Origin: Bacteroidota bacterium
Lineage (GTDB): Bacteria; Bacteroidota; Bacteroidia; Flavobacteriales; Weeksellaceae
DNA length: 34,906 nucleotides
Assembly (NCBI GenBank): GCA_023399595.1
Contig: JAEWOR010000064.1
Location: 1 to 34,906, forward strand
Reading direction: 5' to 3'
Made by a program: the position numbers and the translations under genes. This document shows, piece by piece, positions 8,143 through 16,348 of the stretch (positions are counted from its first letter, which is position 1; each line of letters begins with the position of its first letter). The notes under the pieces are model-generated. The model was not told the origin of the DNA, searched no databases, and saw only the letters and a program-made list of their open reading frames with translations.

Positions 8143-8150
8143 TATCTTTG
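8143..8150 (+). promoter_or_regulatory. Predicted -7 box of the polyprenyl synthase promoter
   Basis: TATCTTTG matches TAnnTTTG and lies 43 bp before the GTG start at 8194. No clear TTTG -33 box is visible. Confidence 0.45.
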
Positions 8151-8193
8151 CCATTATATTAAAATCTTTATTTATACCTATTTTTAAAAGCTT

Positions 8194-9171
8194 GTGACCA
8201 ATATTGTAGAAGAAATTAAACGACCGATAGCCTCAGAAATGAAACTTTTTGAACAAAAGTTTTATGAGTCCATGCAAAGTAATGTTGCATTATTGGACAA
8301 GGTGACTCGTTTTATTGTGACTACAAAGGGGAAACAAATGCGTCCTATGTTTGTGTTTCTTTGTGCAAAATTGGTAGGTGATGTTAATGAGAAAACCTTT
8401 AGAGGAGCTTCTATGATTGAGCTTATTCATACTGCAACATTGGTTCATGATGATGTGGTGGATGAAAGTTTTAAACGTAGAAATTTCTTTTCTATTAATG
8501 CTCTTTGGAAAAATAAAATTGCAGTTTTAGTAGGTGATTATTTGCTTTCTAAATCGGTTTTGCTTTCTACGGATTATAAAGATTACGATTTACTTTCTGT
8601 AATTTCAAGAACTATTCGAGAAATGTCTGAAGGTGAACTTTTACAACTCGAAAAAGCCAGAAAATTAGACATTACCGAAGATGTTTATTATGAAATTATC
8701 CGTCAGAAAACGGCTACATTAATTGCGGCTTGTTGCGAAGTAGGTGTTCTGTCCAATAATGTGGATGAAGCGATGGCAAAAAAAATGCAGGATTTCGGAA
8801 CTTATACAGGGATGGCTTTTCAGATTAAAGATGATCTTTTCGATTATTTAAGTTCTAATGTCATTGGAAAACCTGTTGGGATTGATATTAAAGAACAAAA
8901 AATGACGCTTCCTTTAATTCATACCCTGAAAATTGCCAACGAAAACGATAGGAAATATTATTTCAATACCATTAAACGTTATAATAACGACAAAAAAAGA
9001 GTAAAACAGCTTATTGAATTTGTGAAAAAATCTGGTGGTTTAGATTATGCAATGGAAGTTATGAAAGACTTTCAGCAAAAAGCAAAAAATATTCTTAATG
9101 AATTTCCAGATTCTGAACCTAAGAAAGCTTTACACTTAATGCTGGATTATGTTATCGAAAGGAAATTCTAA
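8194..9171 (+). CDS. Long-chain trans-polyprenyl diphosphate synthase
   Basis: An E-type prenyltransferase that extends allylic diphosphates with isopentenyl diphosphate; in this lineage the product would be the C30-C35 side chain of menaquinone. Seen: GKQMRP (residues 46-51), first Asp-rich motif D86-D87-V-V-D90, second motif D213-D214-L-F-D217. The residues four and five before the first motif are small (Thr82, Ala81), which in this family permits long chains, so IspB-like is favoured over short-chain geranylgeranyl or farnesyl synthase. The start is GTG at 8194; no in-frame ATG lies early enough to keep the conserved N-terminus. 325 aa is the usual length. Exact chain length is not deducible. 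Confidence 0.92.
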   Translation: MTNIVEEIKRPIASEMKLFEQKFYESMQSNVALLDKVTRFIVTTKGKQMRPMFVFLCAKLVGDVNEKTFRGASMIELIHTATLVHDDVVDESFKRRNFFSINALWKNKIAVLVGDYLLSKSVLLSTDYKDYDLLSVISRTIREMSEGELLQLEKARKLDITEDVYYEIIRQKTATLIAACCEVGVLSNNVDEAMAKKMQDFGTYTGMAFQIKDDLFDYLSSNVIGKPVGIDIKEQKMTLPLIHTLKIANENDRKYYFNTIKRYNNDKKRVKQLIEFVKKSGGLDYAMEVMKDFQQKAKNILNEFPDSEPKKALHLMLDYVIERKF

Positions 9172-9454
9172 ATTCCATTACTTTTATTTAAATATTATAT
9201 TGATTGTATAATTGATATTAAAATGGTGTTTTTAGTTTTTATTTTTCAATTGATAATCTGTTTTGTTAAATTTATATTTTTTATTTAATTTATCTACATT
9301 ACTTGTTTTAAGCTGATTTTTTTGTTGTTTTTTCTTTTACTTAGGCTGTTCTGAGCTAAAAATATCATTATCATATTTTTAAAAAACTTATTGAAAAATT
9401 AAAATTTATTTAAAATTTATTTCACAATAAATCATTTTGAATCTCAAAAATTTT
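9172..9454. other. AT-rich intergenic stretch without a gene
   Basis: Together with the promoter box this gap spans 315 bp. It is very AT-rich and has no plausible coding frame, no strong hairpin with a T tract and no repeat seen elsewhere in the window. Its only recognisable element is the -7 box at its right end. Confidence 0.5.
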
Positions 9455-9462
9455 TATATTTG
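9455..9462 (+). promoter_or_regulatory. Predicted -7 box of the E1 dehydrogenase promoter
   Basis: TATATTTG fits TAnnTTTG and ends 24 bp before the ATG at 9487. A TTTTG lies at 9435-9439, 15 bp upstream, slightly closer than usual. The box overlaps the upstream frame extension to 9460, which argues that translation starts at 9487. Confidence 0.5.
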
Positions 9463-9486
9463 TGGAATAACAGATTTTTTCAAGCT

Positions 9487-11916
9487 ATGCAAACAACGTA
9501 TATTGATACTCAGCAAATTTCTTTTCAAGACTTTAAAACACAAATTTTAGAAGATTATAAATTAGGAAGAATTTCTCGCGAAATGTCTTATTTAGGACGT
9601 AGAGAAGTGCTTACTGGTAAAGCTAAATTTGGGATTTTTGGTGACGGAAAAGAACTTCCACAATTGGCAATGGCTAAGGTTTTCAGAAACGGAGATTTCC
9701 GTTCAGGATATTATAGAGATCAAACTTTTGCTTTAGCTGTAGATGCTTTAACAGTAGAAAGTTTTTTTGCACAATTGTATGCAGATACAAGTGTAGAGAG
9801 AGAGCCAGCTTCTGCAGGAAGACAAATGAACGGTCATTATGCAACAAGAAGTTTGAATGCTGATGGTAGCTGGAAAAACCTTACAGAACAAAAAAATATT
9901 TCTTCAGATATTTCTCCAACGGCAGGTCAAATGCCTAGACTTTTAGGTTTGGCTCAAGCTTCAAAAGTTTATAAAACGGTAAAATTTGAAGGTTCTGAAA
10001 AATTCTCAAAAAACGGTAACGAAATTGCTTTTGGAACCATTGGAGATGCTTCAACAGCGGAAGGACATTTCTGGGAAACCTTAAATGCAGCTTGTGCGTT
10101 GCAAGTTCCAATGATTGTTTCTATTTGGGATGATGGTTATGGAATTTCTGTTCCTACAAAAAACCAAAGAGCAAAAGCAGATATTGCTGAAATGCTTTCA
10201 GGTTTCCAAAGAAAAGAAGGTGAAAATCAAGGTTGCGAAATTATTCAAGTAAAAGCTTGGGATTATGCTTCTTTATTAGATGCATACGCTAAGGCGGAAC
10301 ATTTTGCTAGAAAAGAATCTGTTCCTGTAGTGGTTCATGTTATAGAAGTTACTCAACCTCAAGGTCACTCTACTTCAGGTTCTCACGAAAGATATAAAAG
10401 TGAAGAAAGATTAAAATGGGAAGGAGAATTTGATGGTTTGGTTCAATTTAAAGATTGGATTCTAAATTATTCTATCGAAATTGATGGAAACGAAGAAATT
10501 ATCGCTACTTCAGAAGAATTAGAAGCTATTGATTCTGAAGCTAAAAAAATCGTTAAAGACGGTCAGAAAATTGCATGGGAAGCTTACCAAAAATCAATTT
10601 CTGATTTAAAAAATGTAATTCTTCCTTTGGTAGAGAATATGAAATCTCAGAATGGTGAAATTGCTGGTTTTATAGAAAGTTTCAATAAACTAGTTTCTGT
10701 TGGTAAAAAAGAGGTGTTCCATTTAGCAAGAAAAGCTTTATTGGTAACAAGAGGAACAGATTCTGCTGAAAGAAACCAATTACAAGCTAAGTTTAAAGAA
10801 AGATTTGCTGTAGAGGAAGATAATTATTCATCACATTTATATTCTCAATCTCAATGGAAAGCAGAGAATGTAATAGAAATTCCACCTATTTTCTCAGACG
10901 CTTCAGAGGAAGTGGATGGTAGAGTAGTAGTGAGAAATAATTTCGATAAAATATTTGAAAAGTACCCTCAAACTCTAGTTTTTGGTGAAGATGCAGGGAA
11001 CATTGGTGACGTAAACCAAGGTTTAGAAGGGATGCAGGAGAAATATGGTGAAGTACGTGTTGCTGATACTGGAATTCGTGAAGCTACAATTCTTGGACAA
11101 GGAATTGGTATGGCGATGAGAGGTCTTCGTCCCATTGCAGAAATTCAATATTTAGATTATATCTTGTATTGTCTTCAAGGGATGAGTGATGATTTGGCTA
11201 CGGTTCAGTATCGTACAAAAGGTGGTCAAAAAGCACCAGTTATCATTAGAACTCGTGGGCATAGATTAGAAGGTATTTGGCATTCTGGTTCTCCGATGGC
11301 GGGAATTTTGAACCTTTCAAAAGGTATTTTAGTTTTGGTTCCAAGAAACCTTACAAAAGCTGCAGGATTCTACAATACAATGTTACAAAGTGACGATCCA
11401 GCTGTTATTGTTGAATGTTTGAACGGTTATCGTTTAAAAGAAAAACAACCTGATAATTTAGGTGAATTTACAGTTCCAGTAGGTAAAATTGAGGTAACAA
11501 AAGAAGGTAAAGATGTTACTTTGGTAACTTACGGTTCTACTTGGAGAGTGGTAATGGAAGCGGCTGCTGAATTAGAAAAAATTGGAATTAATGCGGAGGT
11601 TATTGATGTTCAGTCGTTAATTCCTTTCGATTTAACTCATGAAATTGCTGAAAGTGTTAAGAAAACCAATCGTTTAGTAGTAATTGATGAAGATGTAGAA
11701 GGAGGAACTTCAGCATTTATTTTACAACAAATTTTAGAGAAACAAAAAGCGTTTAGATATTTGGATTCTGATCCTTTAACTATCGCCGCGAATGATCACA
11801 GGCCTGCTTATGCAAGTGATGGAGATTATTTCTCAAAACCTTCAGCGGATGATATGGTAGAAAAAATCTACAATATCTTCCATGAAACTAATCCAACGAA
11901 GTTTCCTAAAATATAA
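9487..11916 (+). CDS. Fused 2-oxoacid dehydrogenase E1 component, alpha and beta domains
   Basis: A thiamine-diphosphate E1 enzyme with both subunits in one 809-residue chain; it decarboxylates a 2-oxoacid and passes the acyl group to the lipoyl domain of an E2 partner, not present here. The alpha half (to about residue 450) has GYYRDQT near 74-80, the TPP signature starting at G186-D187 (GDASTAEG) and ending near WDDGYGIS (214-221). The beta half starts near residue 470 and contains LVFGEDAG, ADTGIREATILGQGIGMAMRGLRPIAE and RTRGHRLEG..HSGSP. Such fusions in Bacteroidota are usually annotated as branched-chain or broad 2-oxoacid dehydrogenases; pyruvate cannot be excluded. The start is ATG 9487, since the upstream TTG lies inside the promoter box. 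A terminator follows at 11938. Confidence 0.92.
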   Translation: MQTTYIDTQQISFQDFKTQILEDYKLGRISREMSYLGRREVLTGKAKFGIFGDGKELPQLAMAKVFRNGDFRSGYYRDQTFALAVDALTVESFFAQLYADTSVEREPASAGRQMNGHYATRSLNADGSWKNLTEQKNISSDISPTAGQMPRLLGLAQASKVYKTVKFEGSEKFSKNGNEIAFGTIGDASTAEGHFWETLNAACALQVPMIVSIWDDGYGISVPTKNQRAKADIAEMLSGFQRKEGENQGCEIIQVKAWDYASLLDAYAKAEHFARKESVPVVVHVIEVTQPQGHSTSGSHERYKSEERLKWEGEFDGLVQFKDWILNYSIEIDGNEEIIATSEELEAIDSEAKKIVKDGQKIAWEAYQKSISDLKNVILPLVENMKSQNGEIAGFIESFNKLVSVGKKEVFHLARKALLVTRGTDSAERNQLQAKFKERFAVEEDNYSSHLYSQSQWKAENVIEIPPIFSDASEEVDGRVVVRNNFDKIFEKYPQTLVFGEDAGNIGDVNQGLEGMQEKYGEVRVADTGIREATILGQGIGMAMRGLRPIAEIQYLDYILYCLQGMSDDLATVQYRTKGGQKAPVIIRTRGHRLEGIWHSGSPMAGILNLSKGILVLVPRNLTKAAGFYNTMLQSDDPAVIVECLNGYRLKEKQPDNLGEFTVPVGKIEVTKEGKDVTLVTYGSTWRVVMEAAAELEKIGINAEVIDVQSLIPFDLTHEIAESVKKTNRLVVIDEDVEGGTSAFILQQILEKQKAFRYLDSDPLTIAANDHRPAYASDGDYFSKPSADDMVEKIYNIFHETNPTKFPKI

Positions 11917-11937
11917 AGAAATATAAGAAAAACTAAG

Positions 11938-11968
11938 CGGCTAACCTAAAGGTTAGCTGTTTTTGTTT
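11938..11968 (+). terminator. Rho-independent terminator of the E1 gene
   Basis: CGGCTAACC (11938-11946) pairs with GGTTAGCTG (11951-11959; one G-T) around TAAA, followed by TTTTTGTTT. It lies 21 bp after the stop codon. Confidence 0.88.
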
Positions 11969-12146
11969 GGTAAATGTAATAGCAAAAAAAGATGAAATTT
12001 TCATCATGGTTTTAACTTCAAATCCTAATTGATTTATGTTTTTAAAATTAATATTATAGAGTTTAGTATTAATTTTTTAATTAAATGGTATAATTTATGT
12101 AATTGAGTTAATGTAATTCAATAATTGTATAATTAAAAATAATAGT

Positions 12147-12404
12147 ATGAAAAAGTTAATTATATCTGCAATGATTATATTATTTGGTATTTCTACCAAT
12201 ATTTATGCACAACAACGTCCTGCACCTCCATCTAAAAGTGAACTAAAAAAAGTCAAAGCTCAAGAGTTGAACAAAAAATACAACCTTGAAAAGAAATTAA
12301 TCATGGAGCATCCTATTGCTACAAAAAAAATGAAAAGGGAACAAATGAAAGCTTTAAACGAAAGGTATAGAACTGAGAAAAAACTTTTAAGAGAAGCACC
12401 GTAA
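12147..12404 (+). CDS. Small basic exported protein of unknown function, 85 aa
   Basis: Residues 1-21 are a signal peptide (KLIISAMIILFGISTNIYA, cut before QQRPAPP). The mature 64 residues start with a proline-rich PAPPSKSE stretch and continue as a helical, Lys/Glu-rich segment in which LNKKYNLEKKLIMEHP and LNERYRTEKKLLREAP are an imperfect internal repeat of about 16 residues. This suggests a small helical hairpin in the periplasm. No family is recognised. It is isolated between two terminators, so it is its own transcription unit, although no good TAnnTTTG box is visible upstream. Confidence 0.7.
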   Translation: MKKLIISAMIILFGISTNIYAQQRPAPPSKSELKKVKAQELNKKYNLEKKLIMEHPIATKKMKREQMKALNERYRTEKKLLREAP

Positions 12405-12422
12405 ATATTGTGATTTCTCATT

Positions 12423-12456
12423 AAAAAAAGAGAACATTAGAATGTTCTCTTTTTTA
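12423..12456. terminator. Bidirectional terminator between converging genes
   Basis: AGAGAACATT (12429-12438) and AATGTTCTCT (12441-12450) form a perfect 10-bp stem, with seven A before and six T after. It serves the small exported protein gene (+) and the CvfB gene, whose stop lies at 12473 (-). Confidence 0.9.
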
Positions 12457-12472
12457 TTGTTATTATTTTTTA

Positions 12473-13297
12473 TTATAATAATCTTATTTTGTCATCCTGC
12501 AAATCAATGATTTTATCCTTGTATAAACCACCAATCGCTTTTTTAAAATTCTTCTTACTCATCTGTAATTCATCTTTAATTTCCTCGGGTGAAGATTTAT
12601 CAGAAAGGTAAATAAGACCGTAATTTTCATTCAATTTATCAATAATTTTTTGTTTGAACTCATCAATATTTTCAAAACCTTCAGGTTGAAGGGTAATATC
12701 TATTTTACCGTCCTCACGAATGGCTTTTATAAAACCTTTTTCTTCAGAAAGCGGATACAATTTTTTGTAAACATCAGAAGTGTAAATCAATCCGATGTAT
12801 TTTTTGTTCACAACAACATTCCAACCCAATTCACTTTCCCCCATTAAAATCAAATCTACTTTATCTCCTTTTTGGAAGGGTAAATTTTCATATTGTGGAT
12901 TTCTTTTAAATTTAGTTGTTCCAGTAATAAGTCCAGTTTCTTCATCAATATATAAATAAACAAGATATCTTTTACCTTCAACAATTTTACCTTTTTGCTG
13001 CTTGTATGGAACAAATAAATCTTTTATAATTCCCCAATCCATAAAAGCTCCACTAGGCAAACTTTGTACGCAAGACATTACTGCAAATTCATCTATTTCA
13101 GCAATTGGATTTTCTGTGGTAGCCTTTAATTTCCCATCATCCTGATAAACAAAAACTTCCACTTCCGAATTTAGATCCCAATCATCATGAGCAAAAACCT
13201 TAGGTAAAAAAGCTTTTTCACCTTCATCGTCAATTAATATTAGTCCGGTTGAAATTTTTTCTGAAACACGTAAAGTTTGGAAGCGTCCTGGTTGCAT
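12473..13297 (-). CDS. CvfB/YitL-type S1 RNA-binding protein
   Basis: The 274-residue protein has the CvfB layout: tandem S1-like OB folds followed by a C-terminal winged helix. Visible segments are the N-terminal RFQTLRVSEKISTGLILIDDEGEKAFLP, the middle GAFMDWGIIKDLFVPYKQQ, a third S1-like segment with GKIDITLQPEGFENID, and a C-terminal LSDKSSPEEIKDELQMSKKNFKKAIGGLYKDKII that fits the winged helix. CvfB binds RNA in vitro and was first found to affect virulence in Staphylococcus aureus; its role in flavobacteria is not established. It is divergent from metG, sharing a 133-bp control region, and converges on the terminator at 12423. Confidence 0.9.
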   Translation of the reverse strand: MQPGRFQTLRVSEKISTGLILIDDEGEKAFLPKVFAHDDWDLNSEVEVFVYQDDGKLKATTENPIAEIDEFAVMSCVQSLPSGAFMDWGIIKDLFVPYKQQKGKIVEGKRYLVYLYIDEETGLITGTTKFKRNPQYENLPFQKGDKVDLILMGESELGWNVVVNKKYIGLIYTSDVYKKLYPLSEEKGFIKAIREDGKIDITLQPEGFENIDEFKQKIIDKLNENYGLIYLSDKSSPEEIKDELQMSKKNFKKAIGGLYKDKIIDLQDDKIRLL

Positions 13298-13317
13298 AAA
13301 ATATTAAAATTATGTGG

Positions 13318-13325
13318 CAAAGATA
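13318..13325 (-). promoter_or_regulatory. Predicted -7 box of the CvfB gene promoter
   Basis: The minus strand reads TATCTTTG, 20 bp before the CvfB ATG. A TTTG (plus-strand CAAA at 13340-13343) is only 14 bp upstream of it, so the -33 match is doubtful. Confidence 0.55.
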
Positions 13326-13400
13326 CAGAAAAGTCTTTGCAAAGCATGTAAGATTCAATATTAACCTCATTAGCTCAATATTTTTTCTCCAAAATCTTCG

Positions 13401-13408
13401 TATCTTTG
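13401..13408 (+). promoter_or_regulatory. Predicted -7 box of the metG promoter
   Basis: TATCTTTG, 22 bp before the metG ATG. The -33 box is not obvious. With the minus-strand box at 13318 it makes the CvfB-metG gap a divergent promoter region. Confidence 0.6.
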
Positions 13409-13430
13409 ATCCTTAAATTTTTATTGAAAA

Positions 13431-15464
13431 ATGTCAAATAAAAAACTGATTACGGCGGCGTTGCCTTACGCAAACGGACCGGTTCATATAGGCCATTTGG
13501 CGGGAGTTTATATTCCTGCGGATGTGTACGCAAGATTCGAGAGAAGATTAGGAAAAGACGTGGCTTTCATTTGTGGTTCGGATGAACACGGAATTCCCAT
13601 TACGATTCGTGCAAAAAAAGAAGGGGTTACGCCTCAAGATGTGGTGGATAAATATCATGAAATCATTAAAAAATCGTTCTCAGATTTAGGAATTTCTTTC
13701 GATGAATATTCCAGAACTACCGATAAAAAACATTACGAAGTAAGTCAGGATTTCTTCAAAACTTTATACGATAACGGAAAGTTTACGGAAGAAGTTTCTG
13801 AGCAGTATTTTGATGAACAAGCAAGTGAGTTTTTAGCAGATCGTTACATCGTTGGAACTTGTCCAAATTGTGGAAACGATAATGCTTACGGAGATCAATG
13901 CGAGAAATGTGGCTCTACACTTTCGCCTTCGGAATTGATTAATCCAAAATCGATGTTGAGTGGAAATATTCCTGTTTTAAAAGAAACCAAAAACTGGTAT
14001 TTGCCTTTAAATGACTATGAAGATTTCTTAAATGAATGGATTATTGAAGGTCATAAAGACGATTGGAAACCCAATGTTTACGGACAAGTAAAATCTTGGT
14101 TGAATGATGGTTTAAAACCTCGTGCAATGACCAGAGATTTGAATTGGGGCGTTCCTGTTCCTCTTCCAGATGCCGATGGAAAGGTGCTTTATGTGTGGTT
14201 TGATGCGCCAATTGGTTATATTTCTTTCACGCAACAATGGGCTGAGAAAAATGGTAAAGATTGGAAAGAATATTGGCAAGGAAACGATTCGGATTTAATT
14301 CATTTTATCGGAAAGGATAATATTGTATTCCACTGCATTATTTTCCCTGCAATGATGAAGGCTCACGGACATTACAATATGCCGAAAAATGTTCCCGCTT
14401 TTGAGTTTTTGAACCTTGAAAACGATAAAATTTCAACTTCCAGAAACTGGGCGGTTTGGGCGAATGAATATGTTGAAGATTTCCCTGGTCAGCAAGATGT
14501 TTTGCGTTATGCATTGCTTTCTTCGGCGCCAGAAACTAAGGATAATAACTTCACTTGGAAGGATTTTCAAACCAAAAACAATTCGGAATTGGTGGGGATT
14601 TTCGGAAACTTTATCAATAGAGTTGCGGTTTTAATTCATAAATATTACAATGGAATTGTTCCACAAGGTGATGTGAACGCTCCTGAATTAGCGGAAGTTG
14701 CTAAATCAGCCAAAGAAATTCATGAGTTTCTAGAGAAGTTTGAATTCAGAAATGCTTTAACAGCTTTAATGAATTTAGCTCGTTTCGGAAACCAATATCT
14801 TCAAACCGAAGAACCTTGGAAAACGATTAAAGATTCTCCTGAAAAAGCGGCTCATTCTTTATTTGTTGGTGCTCAAATTGCAGTTGGTTTAGCACAGTTG
14901 TGCGAGCCGTTTATGCCTTTCAGTTCAGAAAAATTATTGAAAATGTTCAATGTTCAAAAAATGAATTGGACGGATATTGAAAACACACCCATTTTAATTG
15001 AAACAGGCCACGAAATGAATGAAGCTTCACTCCTTTTCTCAAAAATTGAAGATGATGTTATTGATGCTCAAATTCAAAAATTAGAACAAACGAAACAAAA
15101 TAACGCAAAAACAAATCCTAACGCCAATCCCATGAAAGAAGAAATCACTTTTGACGATTTTACGAAAATAGATCTTAGAACTGCAACCATTTTAGAAGCT
15201 GAAAAAGTGGAAAAAGCTGATAAATTACTAAAACTAAAAGTGGATACTGGCGTTGATGTAAGAACGGTTGTTTCGGGGATTGCAGAGAGTTTCACTCCTG
15301 AAGAAGTTATTGGAAAACAAGTGATGATTTTACTGAATCTTGCTCCAAGAAAAATTCGTGGCATCGAATCGCAAGGTATGTTGTTATTAACAACTAAAGA
15401 AGATGGAAAATTGTCTTTTGTGACGCCAGATAGTCCCGTACAAAACGGTATTGAGATTGGGTAA
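13431..15464 (+). CDS. metG: Methionyl-tRNA synthetase
   Basis: Class I aminoacyl-tRNA synthetase that charges both initiator and elongator tRNA-Met. Seen: HIGH motif at residues 19-22, a zinc knuckle with C144, C147, C157 and C160, and the KMSKS loop as K333-ISTS. The C-terminal about 110 residues (from DFDDFTKIDLRTATI-like sequence around 570) form the EMAP/Arc1p-type OB fold that binds tRNA and dimerises the enzyme; its hallmark LAPRKIRGIESQGMLL is near the end. 677 aa is the expected length for the two-domain form. It is followed by heptad repeats and a GC-rich palindrome, not by a canonical terminator. Its substrate tRNA-fMet genes are at 33877-34163. Confidence 0.97.
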   Translation: MSNKKLITAALPYANGPVHIGHLAGVYIPADVYARFERRLGKDVAFICGSDEHGIPITIRAKKEGVTPQDVVDKYHEIIKKSFSDLGISFDEYSRTTDKKHYEVSQDFFKTLYDNGKFTEEVSEQYFDEQASEFLADRYIVGTCPNCGNDNAYGDQCEKCGSTLSPSELINPKSMLSGNIPVLKETKNWYLPLNDYEDFLNEWIIEGHKDDWKPNVYGQVKSWLNDGLKPRAMTRDLNWGVPVPLPDADGKVLYVWFDAPIGYISFTQQWAEKNGKDWKEYWQGNDSDLIHFIGKDNIVFHCIIFPAMMKAHGHYNMPKNVPAFEFLNLENDKISTSRNWAVWANEYVEDFPGQQDVLRYALLSSAPETKDNNFTWKDFQTKNNSELVGIFGNFINRVAVLIHKYYNGIVPQGDVNAPELAEVAKSAKEIHEFLEKFEFRNALTALMNLARFGNQYLQTEEPWKTIKDSPEKAAHSLFVGAQIAVGLAQLCEPFMPFSSEKLLKMFNVQKMNWTDIENTPILIETGHEMNEASLLFSKIEDDVIDAQIQKLEQTKQNNAKTNPNANPMKEEITFDDFTKIDLRTATILEAEKVEKADKLLKLKVDTGVDVRTVVSGIAESFTPEEVIGKQVMILLNLAPRKIRGIESQGMLLLTTKEDGKLSFVTPDSPVQNGIEIG

Positions 15465-15468
15465 GTTA

Positions 15469-15517
15469 GAGTCAAGAGTCAAGAGTCAAGATTTGAGATT
15501 TGAGATTTGAGATTCGA
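15469..15517. repeat. Tandem array of seven 7-bp units
   Basis: Exactly 49 bp made of GAGTCAA three times, GATTTGA three times and GATTCGA once. It starts 4 bp after the metG stop. Related 7-bp units occur in the opposite orientation at 17971-18065 and, more loosely, at 6022-6074. Confidence 0.9.
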
Positions 15518-15527
15518 TGTATAAAAC

Positions 15528-15558
15528 AAGTTTTCGGCGCCGCAGGCGCCGAAAACTT
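15528..15558. repeat. GC-rich palindrome, family 2, left copy
   Basis: A perfect 14-bp stem, AAGTTTTCGGCGCC with its complement, around a GCA loop. The core CGGCGCCGCAGGCGCCG reappears as its exact reverse complement at 16200-16216, so the two copies bracket the Mpo1-like gene in inverted orientation. No T tract follows the stem. Confidence 0.85.
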
Positions 15559-15719
15559 TTCAATTTAACGTAAAATTAGTCATGTTTTTCTTCCAATCTG
15601 TCATGCTCCTTTTTGAAAACAGCGGATTAAGCGCGAAGACACTGATAAAGGTTTTTAATATTCAGAAACGGCTATTCATTAAAATAAATTGTACATTTAT
15701 TTTTACAAAAAAAATTGCC

Positions 15720-16190
15720 ATGCGAAAGATTGACCAACTATTCAACGAATACGGCGAAAGCCACCAAAACGGAACCAATAAATTAATTCATTGGATTTGT
15801 GTTCCGCTTATATTCTGGACTATTTTAGGTTTTATTTCGCTGATTCCGGCGCCACATTTTTGTTTGGCCTATTTCGGTTGTATTTCGGTTCCGAGTATTA
15901 TTGCTGTTATTTTTGTAACCATTTTCTATTTCCGTTTATCTTGGGTGATCGCCATCATCATGCTTGTTGTCATGCTGCTGATGGAACATTTAGCCTATGC
16001 CGTAAATATTCATGTTAGTTCTCCTTGGTTGGTTTATCTAATTGTTTTTGTATCCACATGGATTCTTCAATTTGTAGGACACAAAATTGAAGGTAAAAAA
16101 CCGAGTTTCCTGAAAGATCTTCAGTTTTTATTAGTTGGACCAGCGTGGTTGTTGAGTTTTATTCTGAGAAAATTGAATATCAAATATTGA
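15720..16190 (+). CDS. Mpo1-like (DUF962) integral membrane protein
   Basis: A 156-residue member of the Mpo1/YGL010w family. The yeast founder is an iron-dependent dioxygenase that removes a carbon from 2-hydroxy fatty acids; the bacterial role is not settled. The conserved signatures are present: N-terminal YGESHQNGTNKLIHWICVP (about residues 11-29), a central MEHLAYAVNIH and C-terminal QFVGHKIEGKKPSFLKDL, carrying the histidines presumed to bind iron. Four or so hydrophobic segments indicate a polytopic membrane protein. The frame is open upstream to 15582, but only the ATG at 15720 gives the family N-terminus. It is bracketed by inverted GC-rich palindromes, and a wrecked second copy lies at 22298-22709. 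Confidence 0.88.
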   Translation: MRKIDQLFNEYGESHQNGTNKLIHWICVPLIFWTILGFISLIPAPHFCLAYFGCISVPSIIAVIFVTIFYFRLSWVIAIIMLVVMLLMEHLAYAVNIHVSSPWLVYLIVFVSTWILQFVGHKIEGKKPSFLKDLQFLLVGPAWLLSFILRKLNIKY

Positions 16191-16193
16191 GAA

Positions 16194-16222
16194 AACTTTC
16201 GGCGCCTGCGGCGCCGAAAGTT
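16194..16222. repeat. GC-rich palindrome, family 2, right copy
   Basis: A 13-bp perfect stem, AACTTTCGGCGCC with its complement, around TGC. It is the inverted counterpart of 15528-15558 and starts 4 bp after the Mpo1-like stop codon. Confidence 0.85.
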
Positions 16223-16233
16223 CCTTTTAAATG

Positions 16234-16282
16234 TTTTTGGTTTTCGGGGCGGCGGCTTCGCCGCCGCCCCGAAAACCAAAAA
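16234..16282. repeat. GC-rich palindrome, family 1, long copy (23-bp perfect stem)
   Basis: Bases 16234-16256 pair without mismatch with 16260-16282 around a TTC loop. The stem begins with five T and ends with five A, so no free U tract is left and it is not a standard intrinsic terminator, although it lies between converging genes. Its 19-bp core is the reverse complement of the palindrome at 3846-3864. Confidence 0.9.
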
Positions 16283-16348
16283 AATCATCCAAAAAAAAGA
16301 AGCCCCACTATCTTGTGAATAGCAGAGCCTCCGTGAAAACAAGGTATT

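Noticed and set aside
15582..15719. N-terminal extension of the Mpo1-like protein back to 15582
   Set aside because: The extra 46 residues have no family match, while the conserved N-terminus MRKIDQLF starts exactly at ATG 15720, as in the pseudogene copy.
16234..16282. Long palindrome as an ordinary Rho-independent terminator for the converging genes
   Set aside because: On either strand the T tract lies in the 5' arm and A follows the 3' arm, so no U tract trails the hairpin.
16121..16342. Minus-strand frame rich in Arg and Pro
   Set aside because: Its basic stretches come from translating the GC-rich palindromes; it also overlaps the end of a real gene on the other strand.
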